64,000 bases of DNA from Cognatitamlana sp035818475 (GCF_035818475.1 NZ_JAYMGV010000001.1:496001-560000), one strand, 5' to 3'. Positions 16,876 to 27,282 are shown, numbered from the stretch's first letter. The notes: generated by a model not told the origin, from the sequence alone. Numbers and translations are program-made.

Positions 16876-19800
16876 TTATCTGCTTAAGTATAAGCGTCCT
16901 TGTTCTGGTTTATTTTCGCCATCATTAAAATTGAAAATGTAAAAGTATACCCCTACTGGTAAGTCGCCTTTTGCTATCCCTGATGATTTATTAGAGGTAC
17001 CATCAAAACTTGGTGAATTGGCATTACCTCTGTAGACCATATTTCCATACCGGTTATAAATTTCTATTTCAAAATTTGGATATATTAAACTTAAATTATC
17101 AATTTCGAAGGTGTCATTAACACCATCTCCGTTAGGCGAAAACCCATCCGGCATACTTAGCTTGCCACAAGCTGTTACATTTGGAGTAACTTCTAATCTG
17201 ACACTGCTCTCACATCCTGTAGTCTCATCAATCAATACAGCATAATATGTTGTGGCTTCCAGTGCTGTACCTTCTGAAATAATTGTACCTCCTATAGCTG
17301 AATCATACCATATTACATTATTTGTTGCAACGTTGTATTCAGTGATATTTAATGTCAAATCATTTATGGTTGGGTTATCATTAATGCAATATGTTACTGA
17401 CGGATCATTCCACGTTGGTGTTGACACATCATTAACCGTTACATTGATTTGAACAGGAACTGATGATTCACATCCTGTACTATTGGTTTGGGTTGCATAA
17501 TAATCTTCTCCATCTATCAAACTATCTCCATCAGAAAGTGGTAAGGTTAAAGCCATATCTTCATACCAGTTTACTGTTCCGATTGGCCTTATACTTGCTG
17601 ACAAACTAGCAACCGTAGGATTATCTGACTGACAAAATTCAGGATTAGGTTCTAAAACTATAATCGCAGGTGAATCATTAACGGTTACAGTTACCTCGGC
17701 AGTTGCATCTAATACACAAGGTGAAATTGCTGTAACGGTATAGATATAAACTCCTGATACATCAACTGTAGGATCAAAAACACCGGTACCACTTGACAGA
17801 ACCGGAGACCATACTCCTCCACTTTGTGCTGTAGTTCCTAATAGATCAAACAAATCTGTTGACATGTCACCAACACAAATGGAAAGTGAATTATCAGTAC
17901 CGGCATCAGGTGCCTGGGTTACTGTAACCACAACCTCACTGGTATCTACCCCACAAGCATTTGTAACTGTATAAGTATATGTACCTCCTAAATCTATTAA
18001 CGGATCAAATACTCCTGTCCCGCTATCAAGAGCTGGAGACCAGACACCTCCTGTATCTGCTGGGCCAATAAGGGTAAATAAATCTGTTGTACCATTATTG
18101 CTACATACATCCAGGGTATTATCAGTACCAGCATTTAATGGTTCATCAATGGTAATTGTAATGGAAGTACTGTCGTCCAAACACGGTGCAGAAGCTGTAA
18201 CCTCATAGGTAAACTGATAGGTTCCGGCTGATAAGCCTGACACATCATATGCTGTTGGGTTACCTACAACGGTACCCGTATTATCAGTACCTTCATACCA
18301 GGTTCCTGTATTATCTTCTGAGCCATCCAGCCCATCAAAAAGATTAACAGTCCCATTATTACAAGCAGTAATAGGAGTAGTATTTAAATTACCTGCATCA
18401 GGTGATTGATAAATGGTTACTGTTACGGCTGCTCTTGCTGATGATTCACATCCCATGGTTTGAGTTGCGTAATATACTTGACCATCTACCAATGCATCGG
18501 TAGCTGCTAAAAGATTGCCTCCATTAACAGCATCATACCATTGAATGGCTGTTCCTGTAGCTGTTAAATCTGCTACTGTTGCAGCATCACAAAATTCTTG
18601 TATTGCTGCTGCTGTTGGTACCGGAGTATCATTAATAACAATACTAACAGTGACATCAACATCATCACATGTTCCAATAGCATCAACATTATAAGTAAAG
18701 TTATATGTTCCTGATGTAAGCCCATCTAGTATTACCGTATTACCGGTTAAAGCCATTGTATTGTCATCATCGCTCCAAGAACCTACCTGGTCTTCTCCTT
18801 CTAATAACTCAAATAAATCATACGATTGACCTACAGTTATATCTGCTATACAAAATTCTGCCGGAGCATTGACTGTTCCGGATTCCGGAGCATCATCAAT
18901 TCTAACCAAAACCGTTGAACTGTTTGTACAGCCATTTGCATCGGTTATGGAATATGTAAAATTAAATGTTCCAATGGATAATCCTGTTAAATTAATGGTA
19001 TTCCCTGTTAAGGCTCCTGTGGCCGGAGAACTGTCATCGGTCCAGGTGCCACCGGCATCCACGGTTCCTGTTAACAATGTAAATAAATCAAAAGTTGTAT
19101 TGCTTAATGCCGGATCATTTTCACAAAATATAGCTGGTGTTGGTGTTCCGGTATTTGGTAAAGGGTTTATAATAACCTGAACCGTTACCAATTCATCATC
19201 ACAGCTATTAATATTATCCACATCAAAGGTATAATCATAGGTTCCGGATATTAAAGCGGATAAATCTACCTGATTTGGAGTGGTGCTTCCGGTGTTATCA
19301 GTTCCTATATACCAGGTTCCGGTTTGATCTTCACCTTCTAACAGGTCAAAGAGATCATAGTTATTGGGAGCTGTCCCTTCACAAAATTCTGCCGGAGTAT
19401 TAACGGTTCCGGATTCCGGAGCATCATCAATTCTAACCAAAACCGTTGAACTGTTTGTGCAGCCATTTGCATCGGTTATGGAATATGTAAAATTAAATAC
19501 GCCAATAGATAATCCTGTTAAATTAATGGTATTTCCTGTTAAGGTCCCTGTGGCCGGAGAACTATCATCGGTCCAGGTGCCACCGGCATCCACGGTTCCT
19601 GTTAACAATGTAAATAAATCAAAAGCTGTATTATTTAATACTGGATCATTTTCACAAAATATAGCTGGTGTTGGTGTTCCGGTATTTGGTAAAGGGTTTA
19701 TAATAACCTGAACCGTTACCAATTCATCATCACAGCTATTAATATTATCCACATCAAAGGTATAATCATAGGTTCCGGATGTTAAAGCGGATAAATCTAC

Positions 19801-21576
19801 CTGATTTGGAGTTGTGCTTCCGGTATTATCAGTTCCTATATACCAGGTTCCGGTTTGATCTTCACCTTCTAACAGGTTAAAGAGATCATAGTTATTGGGA
19901 GCTGCCCCTTCACAAAATTCTGCCGGAGCATTGACGGTTCCTGATTCCGGTGCGGGTTCAATGGTTATTGTTATTTGTTCAGTGTCTGTACATGCTCCAT
20001 TATCAATGGTATAGTTAAAAAGATAAGGGCTTCCTGCTACAGTGAAGTTTGTAATATCCAATACATTTGAAATCACAGTATTTGCAGAGTCCGTCCAGGA
20101 TCCAAGGTTATTATCTTGTGAATTATCCAGAGCATCAAACAGGTCAAACGGCGAATGAGCTACCAGGTCATTTTCGCAAAAGAACTGATTAACTGCATTT
20201 CCGGCATTAGGATCTGCAAGGATATTTATTTGTACTGTTGTAGACGCTTCCGGACATGAGTTAGGTAATATGTTTTGAGTATAGGTATAGAAATATGTTC
20301 CGGAAGTTAAACTTGTTAAATCTACTGTTGAAGCTACAACGGGATCTGTACTTAAACTTCCTTCTGTCCATTGACCGTTTATATCATGGTTTTCTATTAA
20401 GGTGAACAAATCAAAATCTGAAGGCAAGCCAGACTCACAGAATGATGCTGGATTTGCCGTAGAAGGAGTTCCTGAACTAAACGTTTCATAAATAGTAATT
20501 GACACAGTTGCTGAAACATCCGGACACACCCCATTACCGGAAACGGTATATGTAAAGGTATAAGTTCCTGCAGTGGTTAATGTTGAAATATCTACCGTTC
20601 CTAAATGACCATTAGCAGTGCCCAATGGCCCGGACCATGTTCCAGTAGTATCAGGTGCACCACCTAACTCATCAAACAAATCAAATGGTGATGGTAAACT
20701 TGTATTACAATAGTCTAAACTTCCTGATGTTCCTGAATCTGAAGGGATATCAATAGTTACAGTTACAGCTATTGGATTACTATCACAAAAGGGCTCATCC
20801 ACCTGAATATAATAGGTGTTTCCATTTGTTAGAGGGGTTAATAAAGATAATGCCGGTAATATAGGATCTCCGGAAAAATCCAGGCTATCATACCAGTTAT
20901 AATTTGTAGCCAGGGTACCTGTGACCAAGTCACCAACCGTGGGGTTTATATCTGCACAAAAAGTTTGCAGTAATGGTGGCGTTGGATCTTCCGGTGCAGT
21001 AAAAACACCTACCTGGCCAATTTCTAATTGACTTTTACAGCCCCCATTATCTACAAAAACAATAAAATATGTGGTTCCTCCTGTTGGAATATCATCGGTT
21101 GGGGCGGCCTGATCTGTTAAAGAAAAATCATTATAAACCTCTACCGAGCCTCCGGACGGGATACTGGATTGTAAAACATCATCAATATAAGTTTGAACGG
21201 TGGCGTTTTCGTTGCTACAATAAATACGATCCAGATTCTGTCCGGACGGATCAACTGTAAAATTAACAGTTATAGCATTTCTGGTTCCACATGTTCCTGT
21301 ATTATCGCCTGCATAATAGGTCCCTTCAGAAACCAACTGATTTGATAAATAGGCATTTCCACCGGTAGGAGCATCATACCAAACTATACCATTTCCGCCG
21401 TCAATGGCATAACTATTTAAATTGCTGAAATTAAATCCAGCTCCTTCTATACAAATAGTAGGATTAGGATCTGTTATTGTGGGGCATTGTCCATAAAGTG
21501 TAAACGATAGCCCAAATAACAATAAAGTAAAGAACGTATTTCTAAATACATGTCCTGGCTCTAAGTTTGTTTTCAT
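16876..21576 (-). CDS. Giant modular surface protein with T9SS type-B C-terminal sorting domain
   Basis: About 1566 residues from the ATG at 21576. The frame is open further to a TTG at 21642, but only the ATG puts a proper signal peptide (FFTLLLFGLSFTLYGQ) at the N terminus. The body is a chain of roughly 80-100-residue Ig/PKD-like modules, each with an FCE/FCD...YDLF motif, a GTWxxG segment and a YxFTYxV strand. Paired cysteines recur. The final ~90 residues (MPDGFSPNGDGVNDTFEI, then EIYNRYGNMVYRG, PVGVYFYIFNF) form the gliding-motility-associated type-B sorting domain. The protein should be exported by T9SS and held on the surface, plausibly as an adhesin, but its ligand is unknown. Two modules are duplicated almost exactly at DNA level (18880-19941). 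No enzymatic domain is visible. Confidence 0.9.
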   Translation of the reverse strand: MKTNLEPGHVFRNTFFTLLLFGLSFTLYGQCPTITDPNPTICIEGAGFNFSNLNSYAIDGGNGIVWYDAPTGGNAYLSNQLVSEGTYYAGDNTGTCGTRNAITVNFTVDPSGQNLDRIYCSNENATVQTYIDDVLQSSIPSGGSVEVYNDFSLTDQAAPTDDIPTGGTTYFIVFVDNGGCKSQLEIGQVGVFTAPEDPTPPLLQTFCADINPTVGDLVTGTLATNYNWYDSLDFSGDPILPALSLLTPLTNGNTYYIQVDEPFCDSNPIAVTVTIDIPSDSGTSGSLDYCNTSLPSPFDLFDELGGAPDTTGTWSGPLGTANGHLGTVDISTLTTAGTYTFTYTVSGNGVCPDVSATVSITIYETFSSGTPSTANPASFCESGLPSDFDLFTLIENHDINGQWTEGSLSTDPVVASTVDLTSLTSGTYFYTYTQNILPNSCPEASTTVQINILADPNAGNAVNQFFCENDLVAHSPFDLFDALDNSQDNNLGSWTDSANTVISNVLDITNFTVAGSPYLFNYTIDNGACTDTEQITITIEPAPESGTVNAPAEFCEGAAPNNYDLFNLLEGEDQTGTWYIGTDNTGSTTPNQVDLSALTSGTYDYTFDVDNINSCDDELVTVQVIINPLPNTGTPTPAIFCENDPVLNNTAFDLFTLLTGTVDAGGTWTDDSSPATGTLTGNTINLTGLSIGVFNFTYSITDANGCTNSSTVLVRIDDAPESGTVNTPAEFCEGTAPNNYDLFDLLEGEDQTGTWYIGTDNTGSTTPNQVDLSALISGTYDYTFDVDNINSCDDELVTVQVIINPLPNTGTPTPAIFCENDPALSNTTFDLFTLLTGTVDAGGTWTDDSSPATGALTGNTINLTGLSIGTFNFTYSITDANGCTNSSTVLVRIDDAPESGTVNAPAEFCIADITVGQSYDLFELLEGEDQVGSWSDDDNTMALTGNTVILDGLTSGTYNFTYNVDAIGTCDDVDVTVSIVINDTPVPTAAAIQEFCDAATVADLTATGTAIQWYDAVNGGNLLAATDALVDGQVYYATQTMGCESSARAAVTVTIYQSPDAGNLNTTPITACNNGTVNLFDGLDGSEDNTGTWYEGTDNTGTVVGNPTAYDVSGLSAGTYQFTYEVTASAPCLDDSTSITITIDEPLNAGTDNTLDVCSNNGTTDLFTLIGPADTGGVWSPALDSGTGVFDPLIDLGGTYTYTVTNACGVDTSEVVVTVTQAPDAGTDNSLSICVGDMSTDLFDLLGTTAQSGGVWSPVLSSGTGVFDPTVDVSGVYIYTVTAISPCVLDATAEVTVTVNDSPAIIVLEPNPEFCQSDNPTVASLSASIRPIGTVNWYEDMALTLPLSDGDSLIDGEDYYATQTNSTGCESSVPVQINVTVNDVSTPTWNDPSVTYCINDNPTINDLTLNITEYNVATNNVIWYDSAIGGTIISEGTALEATTYYAVLIDETTGCESSVRLEVTPNVTACGKLSMPDGFSPNGDGVNDTFEIDNLSLIYPNFEIEIYNRYGNMVYRGNANSPSFDGTSNKSSGIAKGDLPVGVYFYIFNFNDGENKPEQGRLYLSR
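18880..19941. repeat. Two near-identical tandem 531-bp units inside the giant T9SS protein gene
   Basis: The marker GATTCCGG recurs at 18881, 19412 and 19943, spacing 531 bases (177 codons, frame kept). The copies 18880-19410 and 19411-19941 differ by only scattered bases, for example in FCEGTAP versus FCEGAAP and NDPALSNTTF versus NDPVLNNTAF. Each unit encodes two Ig-like modules. The high identity implies a recent duplication or ongoing gene conversion, and the locus is a likely place for copy-number change. Confidence 0.92.
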
Positions 21577-21762
21577 AATTGAAAAATTAGAATCTTGATT
21601 TGTTAGCTGTATAATAAAAGCTGTATAAATTCTACATTTCAATTATTACGTAGAATCGCACATCAATCTATTAATTGATTGCAATTTAACTGATTTATTT
21701 GTATTTCATCGATTTTTTATGAATTATTTTACATTTTGCCGATAAAACAAGTATTTAATCGT

Positions 21763-21789
21763 AAAACCCACCTGGAATCGGTGGGTTTT
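21763..21789 (-). terminator. Terminator after the T9SS type-A protein gene
   Basis: AAAACCCACC (21763-21772) pairs perfectly with GGTGGGTTTT (21780-21789) around a 7-base loop. It lies 42 bases after the stop of the gene ending at 21831. On the minus strand the 3' arm ends in UUUU. It separates that gene from the three-gene T9SS cassette. Confidence 0.82.
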
Positions 21790-21830
21790 TAACACATAAT
21801 AAGGACTGAATAATGTTAACCTGTTAATAT

Positions 21831-24149
21831 CTATTTTCTAATTATTCTCTTAACAATTAAACCATGTTCTGTTTTTATCTTTAATAAATACATTCCACTG
21901 TTAATTCCAGAGAAATCAACAGTATCATTTTTAAGAATAATATTTTTTATTGATTTTCCTAAAACATCTAACAATGTTACTTCCAGAATATTCGGTTTAT
22001 TTGATTTTATATGCAGTAGGTTGTTAACCGGGTTTGGGTATAAGCTTATTAATTTGTTCAACGATGCATCTTCTAATCCCAAAACGCTAGTAATATCTGC
22101 TGACAAAACAGGCTGTGTTAGGCTATAGTTTCCTGAATCTGCACCTGAAATAACATAGCCAGCCCCATTTATTATTATCCCAAATCCTATTTCTGAACTT
22201 GCAAATGTAAATACCGGGCTTCCTCCTAATAAAACGGTATCTCCAATCTCCACTCCAGACAGTTCTGCTGTTCCTGAAACTGTAGCATTTGTATTGCCGT
22301 CATATACCTTATCATCTCCTGTGATATTGATAATTGCTAGTTCTTTAACATTAATTGTTAATGTAATATCTTTTGTTGTTGAGGAATAAATACCATCAGC
22401 AGCCTGAGTTGCTCTAATAGTTAGTCCCCCTACATTTTCTAAATTTACAGTTGCATTATTTGTACCACTCAATGCTGTTCCTGTAGTATTTACTCCTTCT
22501 ATAGAATAAGTTATTATTCCAGCTGAATTTGAAGTTGCACCTAAAGTAAAATTAGCATCTCCATATGTTTTTGAAATATTAGCAAATGTAATTGTTGGCG
22601 TTGTTAAAGACGTTGTTGTAAATGTTTGTACAGTGCCTTCGGTAGTGCCTTCGTTATTTGTTGCATACGGAGCAAAACTATAGCCTGTACCTGCCGTTAA
22701 ACTGGAAACAACTTGATTAAAAGTTCCTGTGGTTCCAGAAACTATTACTTTGGTTACCCCTGAACCTGAAGACTCGGTTACGGTTGGTGTACCATCTGTT
22801 GTTGTGACTGAATATACAAAACCTCTTTCAGTAATGCCAGCTCCTCCATCATCTGTAACATTACCATTTAAAGTCGCACCTGAAACAGTAATTGCTGTAG
22901 CTGATGACGAGGTAACTGATGGAGCGGTAGCTAGAGAAGGCAATGTCCCTACTACATATTCTCCTTGATCAATAGGCGTTCCTGTATCATCCGTAAAACA
23001 AATTGCAAAAGAATTATCTGTTAAAACCGTTACCCTGTTATCATCTGCCTGAGCTGACAAATAAGTAATAGCCGCTCCAAAAGTAATATTATTACCATTT
23101 CTCTCTCCTATAATTACTTTACCTGGGTCACTAGTGGTACTCCCATTATGAACCAGTACAAATTCATTTCCTGAGATAACTTCAATATCAGTATCTCTAA
23201 CCGAAAAGTTATTTTCATATTCAACGGCTGTACCTCCAAATGTAACATCTGATCCTGTAATAGTACCCACTATTACTTTTCCTTCATCAGAAGAGGAGTC
23301 ATCACTATAAGCCACAGCAATAGACGAGGAATTAAATACAGCGACTGAAGTTTCTCTAACCGCATTTGTTGATCCACTTGATGCAAAAGTAGCTGCAGAT
23401 CCATAAGTAATTCCTGTACCAGAAACATCTCCTATAATAACTTTTCCTGGATCAAAACTAGTACCATCCTCTTCATAAGCTATAACAAATCTAGAAGAAG
23501 AAACTGCTTTTATGTCTGGTGTTTGAATTCTAACAGAATTATAATTCTGAGGTGAGCCGAAACTAATTGAACTCCCTGTAACATCTCCTATAACTACAGT
23601 TCCTTGAGCACTAGCTTCCAAATCATCGTAGGCTATGGCTATTTTACCTGAGCCTAAGTGAATAGCTGAAGCCCAGGTATAGTCTCCAGAAGAAAAATTA
23701 GTTGCAGATCCAACACTTGAAATTGTATTACCTGAAATAGTAACAACTCGGGCACGCCCTATATCATCACCTGGAGCATATTCATATCCAACAACTGCTT
23801 GAGTAGCTGAAATTGCAACTACAAAAGGTCTGGACTGATCTTCGGCTTCAATTGTAAAACGCGTTCCCCAACTAATTGTTTTTGTATTTGTATCTACAGT
23901 TCCTACAATGGCGTATAAATCTGAAGATACTGCAGTTACAGAAGATGAAGCTGATTTATATACTGCAATGATATGGGTGTCATCCAATCTTGCTGTCCTT
24001 ATTAAATAAGTTGGATTAGTATCAAAAGAATCCGTACTACCTAAAGTAGGTGTTCGCTGCGCTAATCCACTAAAAGTTGTGATAAGAGCTAATATTATTA
24101 ATATTATAGACCTCTTGTATAAAAAAGATAAATGTAGTCGTTTTTTCAT
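21831..24149 (-). CDS. Secreted protein with beta-repeat region, MBG/YDG-like domains and T9SS type-A sorting domain
   Basis: 772 residues. A signal peptide runs to about residue 30 (ILALITTFSGLAQ). Residues ~35-400 are repeats of about 45 residues around a GKVIIGDVSGTGITYGSA-type phrase, which looks like a beta-propeller or related all-beta fold. A fibronectin-like segment follows (SSATAITVSGATLNGNVTDD), then MBG-like (ISKTYGDANFTLG) and YDG-like (DDKVYDGNTNATVSG) modules usual in surface adhesins. The end (ISLYPNPVNNLLHIKS ... GMYLLKIKTEHGLIVKRIIRK minus a few residues) is a type-A (Por secretion) sorting tail, removed after export and replaced by a lipid anchor or release. No catalytic motif is seen. 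It stands alone between two terminators. Confidence 0.86.
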   Translation of the reverse strand: MKKRLHLSFLYKRSIILIILALITTFSGLAQRTPTLGSTDSFDTNPTYLIRTARLDDTHIIAVYKSASSSVTAVSSDLYAIVGTVDTNTKTISWGTRFTIEAEDQSRPFVVAISATQAVVGYEYAPGDDIGRARVVTISGNTISSVGSATNFSSGDYTWASAIHLGSGKIAIAYDDLEASAQGTVVIGDVTGSSISFGSPQNYNSVRIQTPDIKAVSSSRFVIAYEEDGTSFDPGKVIIGDVSGTGITYGSAATFASSGSTNAVRETSVAVFNSSSIAVAYSDDSSSDEGKVIVGTITGSDVTFGGTAVEYENNFSVRDTDIEVISGNEFVLVHNGSTTSDPGKVIIGERNGNNITFGAAITYLSAQADDNRVTVLTDNSFAICFTDDTGTPIDQGEYVVGTLPSLATAPSVTSSSATAITVSGATLNGNVTDDGGAGITERGFVYSVTTTDGTPTVTESSGSGVTKVIVSGTTGTFNQVVSSLTAGTGYSFAPYATNNEGTTEGTVQTFTTTSLTTPTITFANISKTYGDANFTLGATSNSAGIITYSIEGVNTTGTALSGTNNATVNLENVGGLTIRATQAADGIYSSTTKDITLTINVKELAIINITGDDKVYDGNTNATVSGTAELSGVEIGDTVLLGGSPVFTFASSEIGFGIIINGAGYVISGADSGNYSLTQPVLSADITSVLGLEDASLNKLISLYPNPVNNLLHIKSNKPNILEVTLLDVLGKSIKNIILKNDTVDFSGINSGMYLLKIKTEHGLIVKRIIRK

Positions 24150-24307
24150 TATTAAGATATTTAGGGTTGATTAGTAGTATTTGGCAATAAAAGTACGAAT
24201 GTACAACATAAATTATCAAAAAATACATTTTATCGAAAAAATAAGCGTTTAATCTATTTTTTAGATGTGATTAGGTAAATAATTTAGTACAAATTTTAAA
24301 ACACAAA

Positions 24308-24333
24308 AAAACCACCTATAATTAGGTGGTTTT
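24308..24333 (-). terminator. Terminator of the act-cta operon
   Basis: AAAACCACCTA (24308-24318) pairs with TAGGTGGTTTT (24323-24333) around a TAAT loop, 31 bases beyond the ctaD stop. A-rich sequence (24303-24311) gives a U run on the minus strand. Confidence 0.85.
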
Positions 24334-24363
24334 AAATATAAAATAAGAAATTATATTATTTTT

Positions 24364-26157
24364 CTAATGCTGAAGTTCTTCTTCTCCGTCCTTTAAAGGT
24401 ACATTTTGCGGAACAAAATCTACATCATGACCCGGTTTACTGTAATCATAAGCCCAACGGTGAACATGTGGAATTTCTCCTGGCCAGTTACCATGCATAT
24501 GCTCAACAGGTGCTGTCCATTCTAATGTAGTAGATTTCCATGGGTTTTGAGTAGATTTTTTTCCAAAGAAAATACTACTAAAGAAATTATACAAATACAC
24601 TACCTGTACCACTCCTCCTATTAAAGCAAATATTGTGATTATAACATTAACATTAGCTAAATCGTCAAATAATGGAAAATTACTGTTTGTGTAATAACGA
24701 CGTGGTAAACCTGCCATACCGATAAAATGCATTGGGAAGAATACCCCATAAGCACAAATTGCGGTTATCCAAAAATGTATATACCCCAGGTTTTTATTCA
24801 ACATACGTCCATACATTTTAGGGAACCAGTGGTAAATCCCTGCAAACATACCATATAGTGCAGAAATACCCATTACTAAGTGGAAGTGAGCCACAACAAA
24901 ATAAGTGTCATGTACATTAATATCCAAGGCACTGTCTCCCAAAATAATTCCTGTTAAACCTCCTGTTATAAACGTAGATACAAATCCAATTGAAAATAAC
25001 ATAGCTGGATTCATCTGTAAGTTACCCTTCCATAGCGTGGTTATCCAGTTAAATGCTTTTACCGCAGATGGTATTGCAATCAATAATGTTGTGAACGTAA
25101 ATACAGATCCTAAGAACGGATTCATTCCAGATACAAACATATGGTGTCCCCAAACAATGGTTGATAAGAAAGCAATTGCTAAAATTGAAGCAATCATGGC
25201 ACGATAACCAAAAATAGGTTTACGTGAATTTGATGCCATAATTTCAGATACCAGACCCATAGCCGGTAATATTACAATATATACCTCCGGGTGCCCTAAG
25301 AACCAGAATAAATGTTCAAATAATACTGGTGATCCTCCTTGATAATGTAATACTTCTCCCTGAATAAATATATCTGATAAAAAGAATGAGGTTCCAAAAC
25401 TTCTATCCATAATTAATAACAACGCCGCAGATAATAATACTGGAAACGAAATTACACCAATTATAGCTGTTACAAAGAATGCCCAAATGGTTAAAGGTAA
25501 ACGTGTCATTGACATACCTTTAGTACGTAAATTAATTACGGTTACAATGTAATTCAGTGAACCTAATAATGATGAGGCAATAAATATAGCCATAGACACT
25601 AACCATAAGGTCATACCCATACCTGAACCACCTTGTGCCATTGGTAATGCACTTAACGGCGGATATATAGTCCAACCTGCTGCTGCAGGGCCTGCTTCAA
25701 CAAATAACGATATTACCATTACAACACTTGACAAAAAGAATAGCCAATAAGATACCATATTAAGGAATCCTGATGCCATATCACGAGCACCAATTTGTAA
25801 CGGAATTAATAAGTTACTAAACGTACCACTTAAACCAGCTGTTAATACAAAAAATACCATAATAGTACCATGTATGGTGACTAATGCCAAATAAATATCG
25901 GCATCCATAACTCCACCTGGTGCCCATTTACCTAATAATGCTTCAAATAACACATTAGGTTCTTCCGGCCATGCGATCTGCATACGGAACATTAATGACA
26001 TTAATACTCCTATAACTCCCATAATAGTCCCTGTTACCAGGTACTGTTTAGCAATCATTTTATGGTCCTGACTAAATATATATTTAGTTACAAACGTTTC
26101 TTTATGATGATGTCCGTGGTCGTCTTCGTGAGCGTGAGTATCTGCGTGTGCTGACAT
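24364..26157 (-). CDS. ctaD: Cytochrome c oxidase subunit I (aa3-type)
   Basis: 597 residues with about 12 membrane helices. It is the haem-copper catalytic subunit that reduces oxygen and pumps protons. Seen: the His-rich N terminus (HADTHAHEDDHGHHHK), the CuB/K-channel segment FWFLGHPEVYIVILP near residue 288 with the His-Tyr pair, STIVWGHHMFVSGM (the two further CuB histidines), and DTYFVVAHFHLVMG with the haem a/a3 histidines. It is the last gene of the operon and lies 27 bases after ctaC. The His-rich start is not part of the catalytic core and is common in flavobacterial homologues. Subunit III and haem biosynthesis genes are not in this window. Confidence 0.97.
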   Translation of the reverse strand: MSAHADTHAHEDDHGHHHKETFVTKYIFSQDHKMIAKQYLVTGTIMGVIGVLMSLMFRMQIAWPEEPNVLFEALLGKWAPGGVMDADIYLALVTIHGTIMVFFVLTAGLSGTFSNLLIPLQIGARDMASGFLNMVSYWLFFLSSVVMVISLFVEAGPAAAGWTIYPPLSALPMAQGGSGMGMTLWLVSMAIFIASSLLGSLNYIVTVINLRTKGMSMTRLPLTIWAFFVTAIIGVISFPVLLSAALLLIMDRSFGTSFFLSDIFIQGEVLHYQGGSPVLFEHLFWFLGHPEVYIVILPAMGLVSEIMASNSRKPIFGYRAMIASILAIAFLSTIVWGHHMFVSGMNPFLGSVFTFTTLLIAIPSAVKAFNWITTLWKGNLQMNPAMLFSIGFVSTFITGGLTGIILGDSALDINVHDTYFVVAHFHLVMGISALYGMFAGIYHWFPKMYGRMLNKNLGYIHFWITAICAYGVFFPMHFIGMAGLPRRYYTNSNFPLFDDLANVNVIITIFALIGGVVQVVYLYNFFSSIFFGKKSTQNPWKSTTLEWTAPVEHMHGNWPGEIPHVHRWAYDYSKPGHDVDFVPQNVPLKDGEEELQH

Positions 26158-26184
26158 AATCTTATTTCGTTTTTATCTTTTTAA

Positions 26185-27252
26185 TTAGTTAATTAGAGAA
26201 TTCTTGAATTGTTTTTGCTCTTTTATCCAAGCATCATATTCTTCCTGAGTTTCTACTATAATTTTCATCTGCATATTATAGTGAGATTTACCACAAATTT
26301 TATTACATATCAATAGATAATCAAATTCGTAACGTTCTAATGCTTCTTCTCCTTTAGCAACTAATGGCTTGCTATTTTCAACTCTAATATCATTAATTCT
26401 GCTAACTTTTTCTTGAATATCCGGATTTTGACGCATATCGGCTGTAGTTACCGTAGGTGTAAAACCAAATTGTGTAATCATTCCCGGCACACAGTTCATT
26501 TGGGCTCTAAAATGTGGCATATACGCTGAATGTAATACATCTTGAGAACGCATTTTAAATAATACCGGTTTTCCAACGGGTAAATGCAATTCTGTTGTAA
26601 TAACATCATCTTGAGCATTAGGATCAGATTCATCTAAACCTAATATATTAGCACGATCAATATCTATTAAGCGTACATTAGCTTTACCTAATGTATTATC
26701 TGCTCCACCATATCTTGCTTTCCAGTTAAACTGCTGTGCGTATAATTCAACAACCAAAGGATCTTCACTTTCATCAACCCCCATAATATTAATCCAGGTG
26801 TTCAGTCCATAAATAATCAAACCGGCTAAAACAATTACCGGGATTATAGTCCAGATCGCTTCTAATTTATTATTATCAGCAAAAAACAAAGCTTTTTTAC
26901 CTTTTTCGCCTTTATATTTAAATGCGAAATAATGTAACAAAAACTGCGTAACGGTTTGTACAAAAAAGATAATGACCAAAGAGATGACCATTAAATTATC
27001 AATTGTTGGACCATGCGCAGAGGCTGAATTTGATAATAATGGTAAATCTCCCCATTTTACTATGCATACAATAGTTATCACATAGATGAATGCCAGGAAG
27101 CCCATCATTAAATAAGCATTCATTGTATTATCCTTATCAGTGGCTACTTGGGAATTTTCAGTTTTAGCTTGCGCCAAATCAAAAATCTTAACCATTTGCC
27201 AAATGGCAATTAAAATAAATACTAAAACTATAATTGTTAATAAAGCAGTCAT
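26185..27252 (-). CDS. ctaC: Cytochrome c oxidase subunit II
   Basis: 355 residues, longer than minimal CtaC because of an N-terminal extra helix and inserts. Membrane helices lie at about 1-20, 48-68, 85-110 and 133-152. The periplasmic cupredoxin domain carries the WKARYGG-type tryptophan motif (FNWKARYGG), VLHSAYMPHFRAQMNCVPGM and the CuA ligands CNKICGKSHYNM near residue 317. The mononuclear CuA set (Cys, Cys, His, Met) is complete. No fused cytochrome c domain is present, so electrons must arrive from a separate haem protein, fitting its place directly after actF. Start ATG 27252. Confidence 0.96.
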   Translation of the reverse strand: MTALLTIIVLVFILIAIWQMVKIFDLAQAKTENSQVATDKDNTMNAYLMMGFLAFIYVITIVCIVKWGDLPLLSNSASAHGPTIDNLMVISLVIIFFVQTVTQFLLHYFAFKYKGEKGKKALFFADNNKLEAIWTIIPVIVLAGLIIYGLNTWINIMGVDESEDPLVVELYAQQFNWKARYGGADNTLGKANVRLIDIDRANILGLDESDPNAQDDVITTELHLPVGKPVLFKMRSQDVLHSAYMPHFRAQMNCVPGMITQFGFTPTVTTADMRQNPDIQEKVSRINDIRVENSKPLVAKGEEALERYEFDYLLICNKICGKSHYNMQMKIIVETQEEYDAWIKEQKQFKNSLIN

Positions 27253-27282
27253 TGGTATCTTTCGTCTTTATTTATATCTTAA

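Noticed and set aside
18840..19960. Regularly repeated sequence that could suggest a CRISPR or satellite array
   Set aside because: The unit is 531 bp, stays in frame inside one long coding sequence and encodes Ig-like modules; there are no short repeats with unique spacers.
21577..21642. Extension of the giant T9SS protein to the TTG at 21642
   Set aside because: It would put 22 mostly polar residues before the signal peptide; the ATG at 21576 gives a normal signal sequence.
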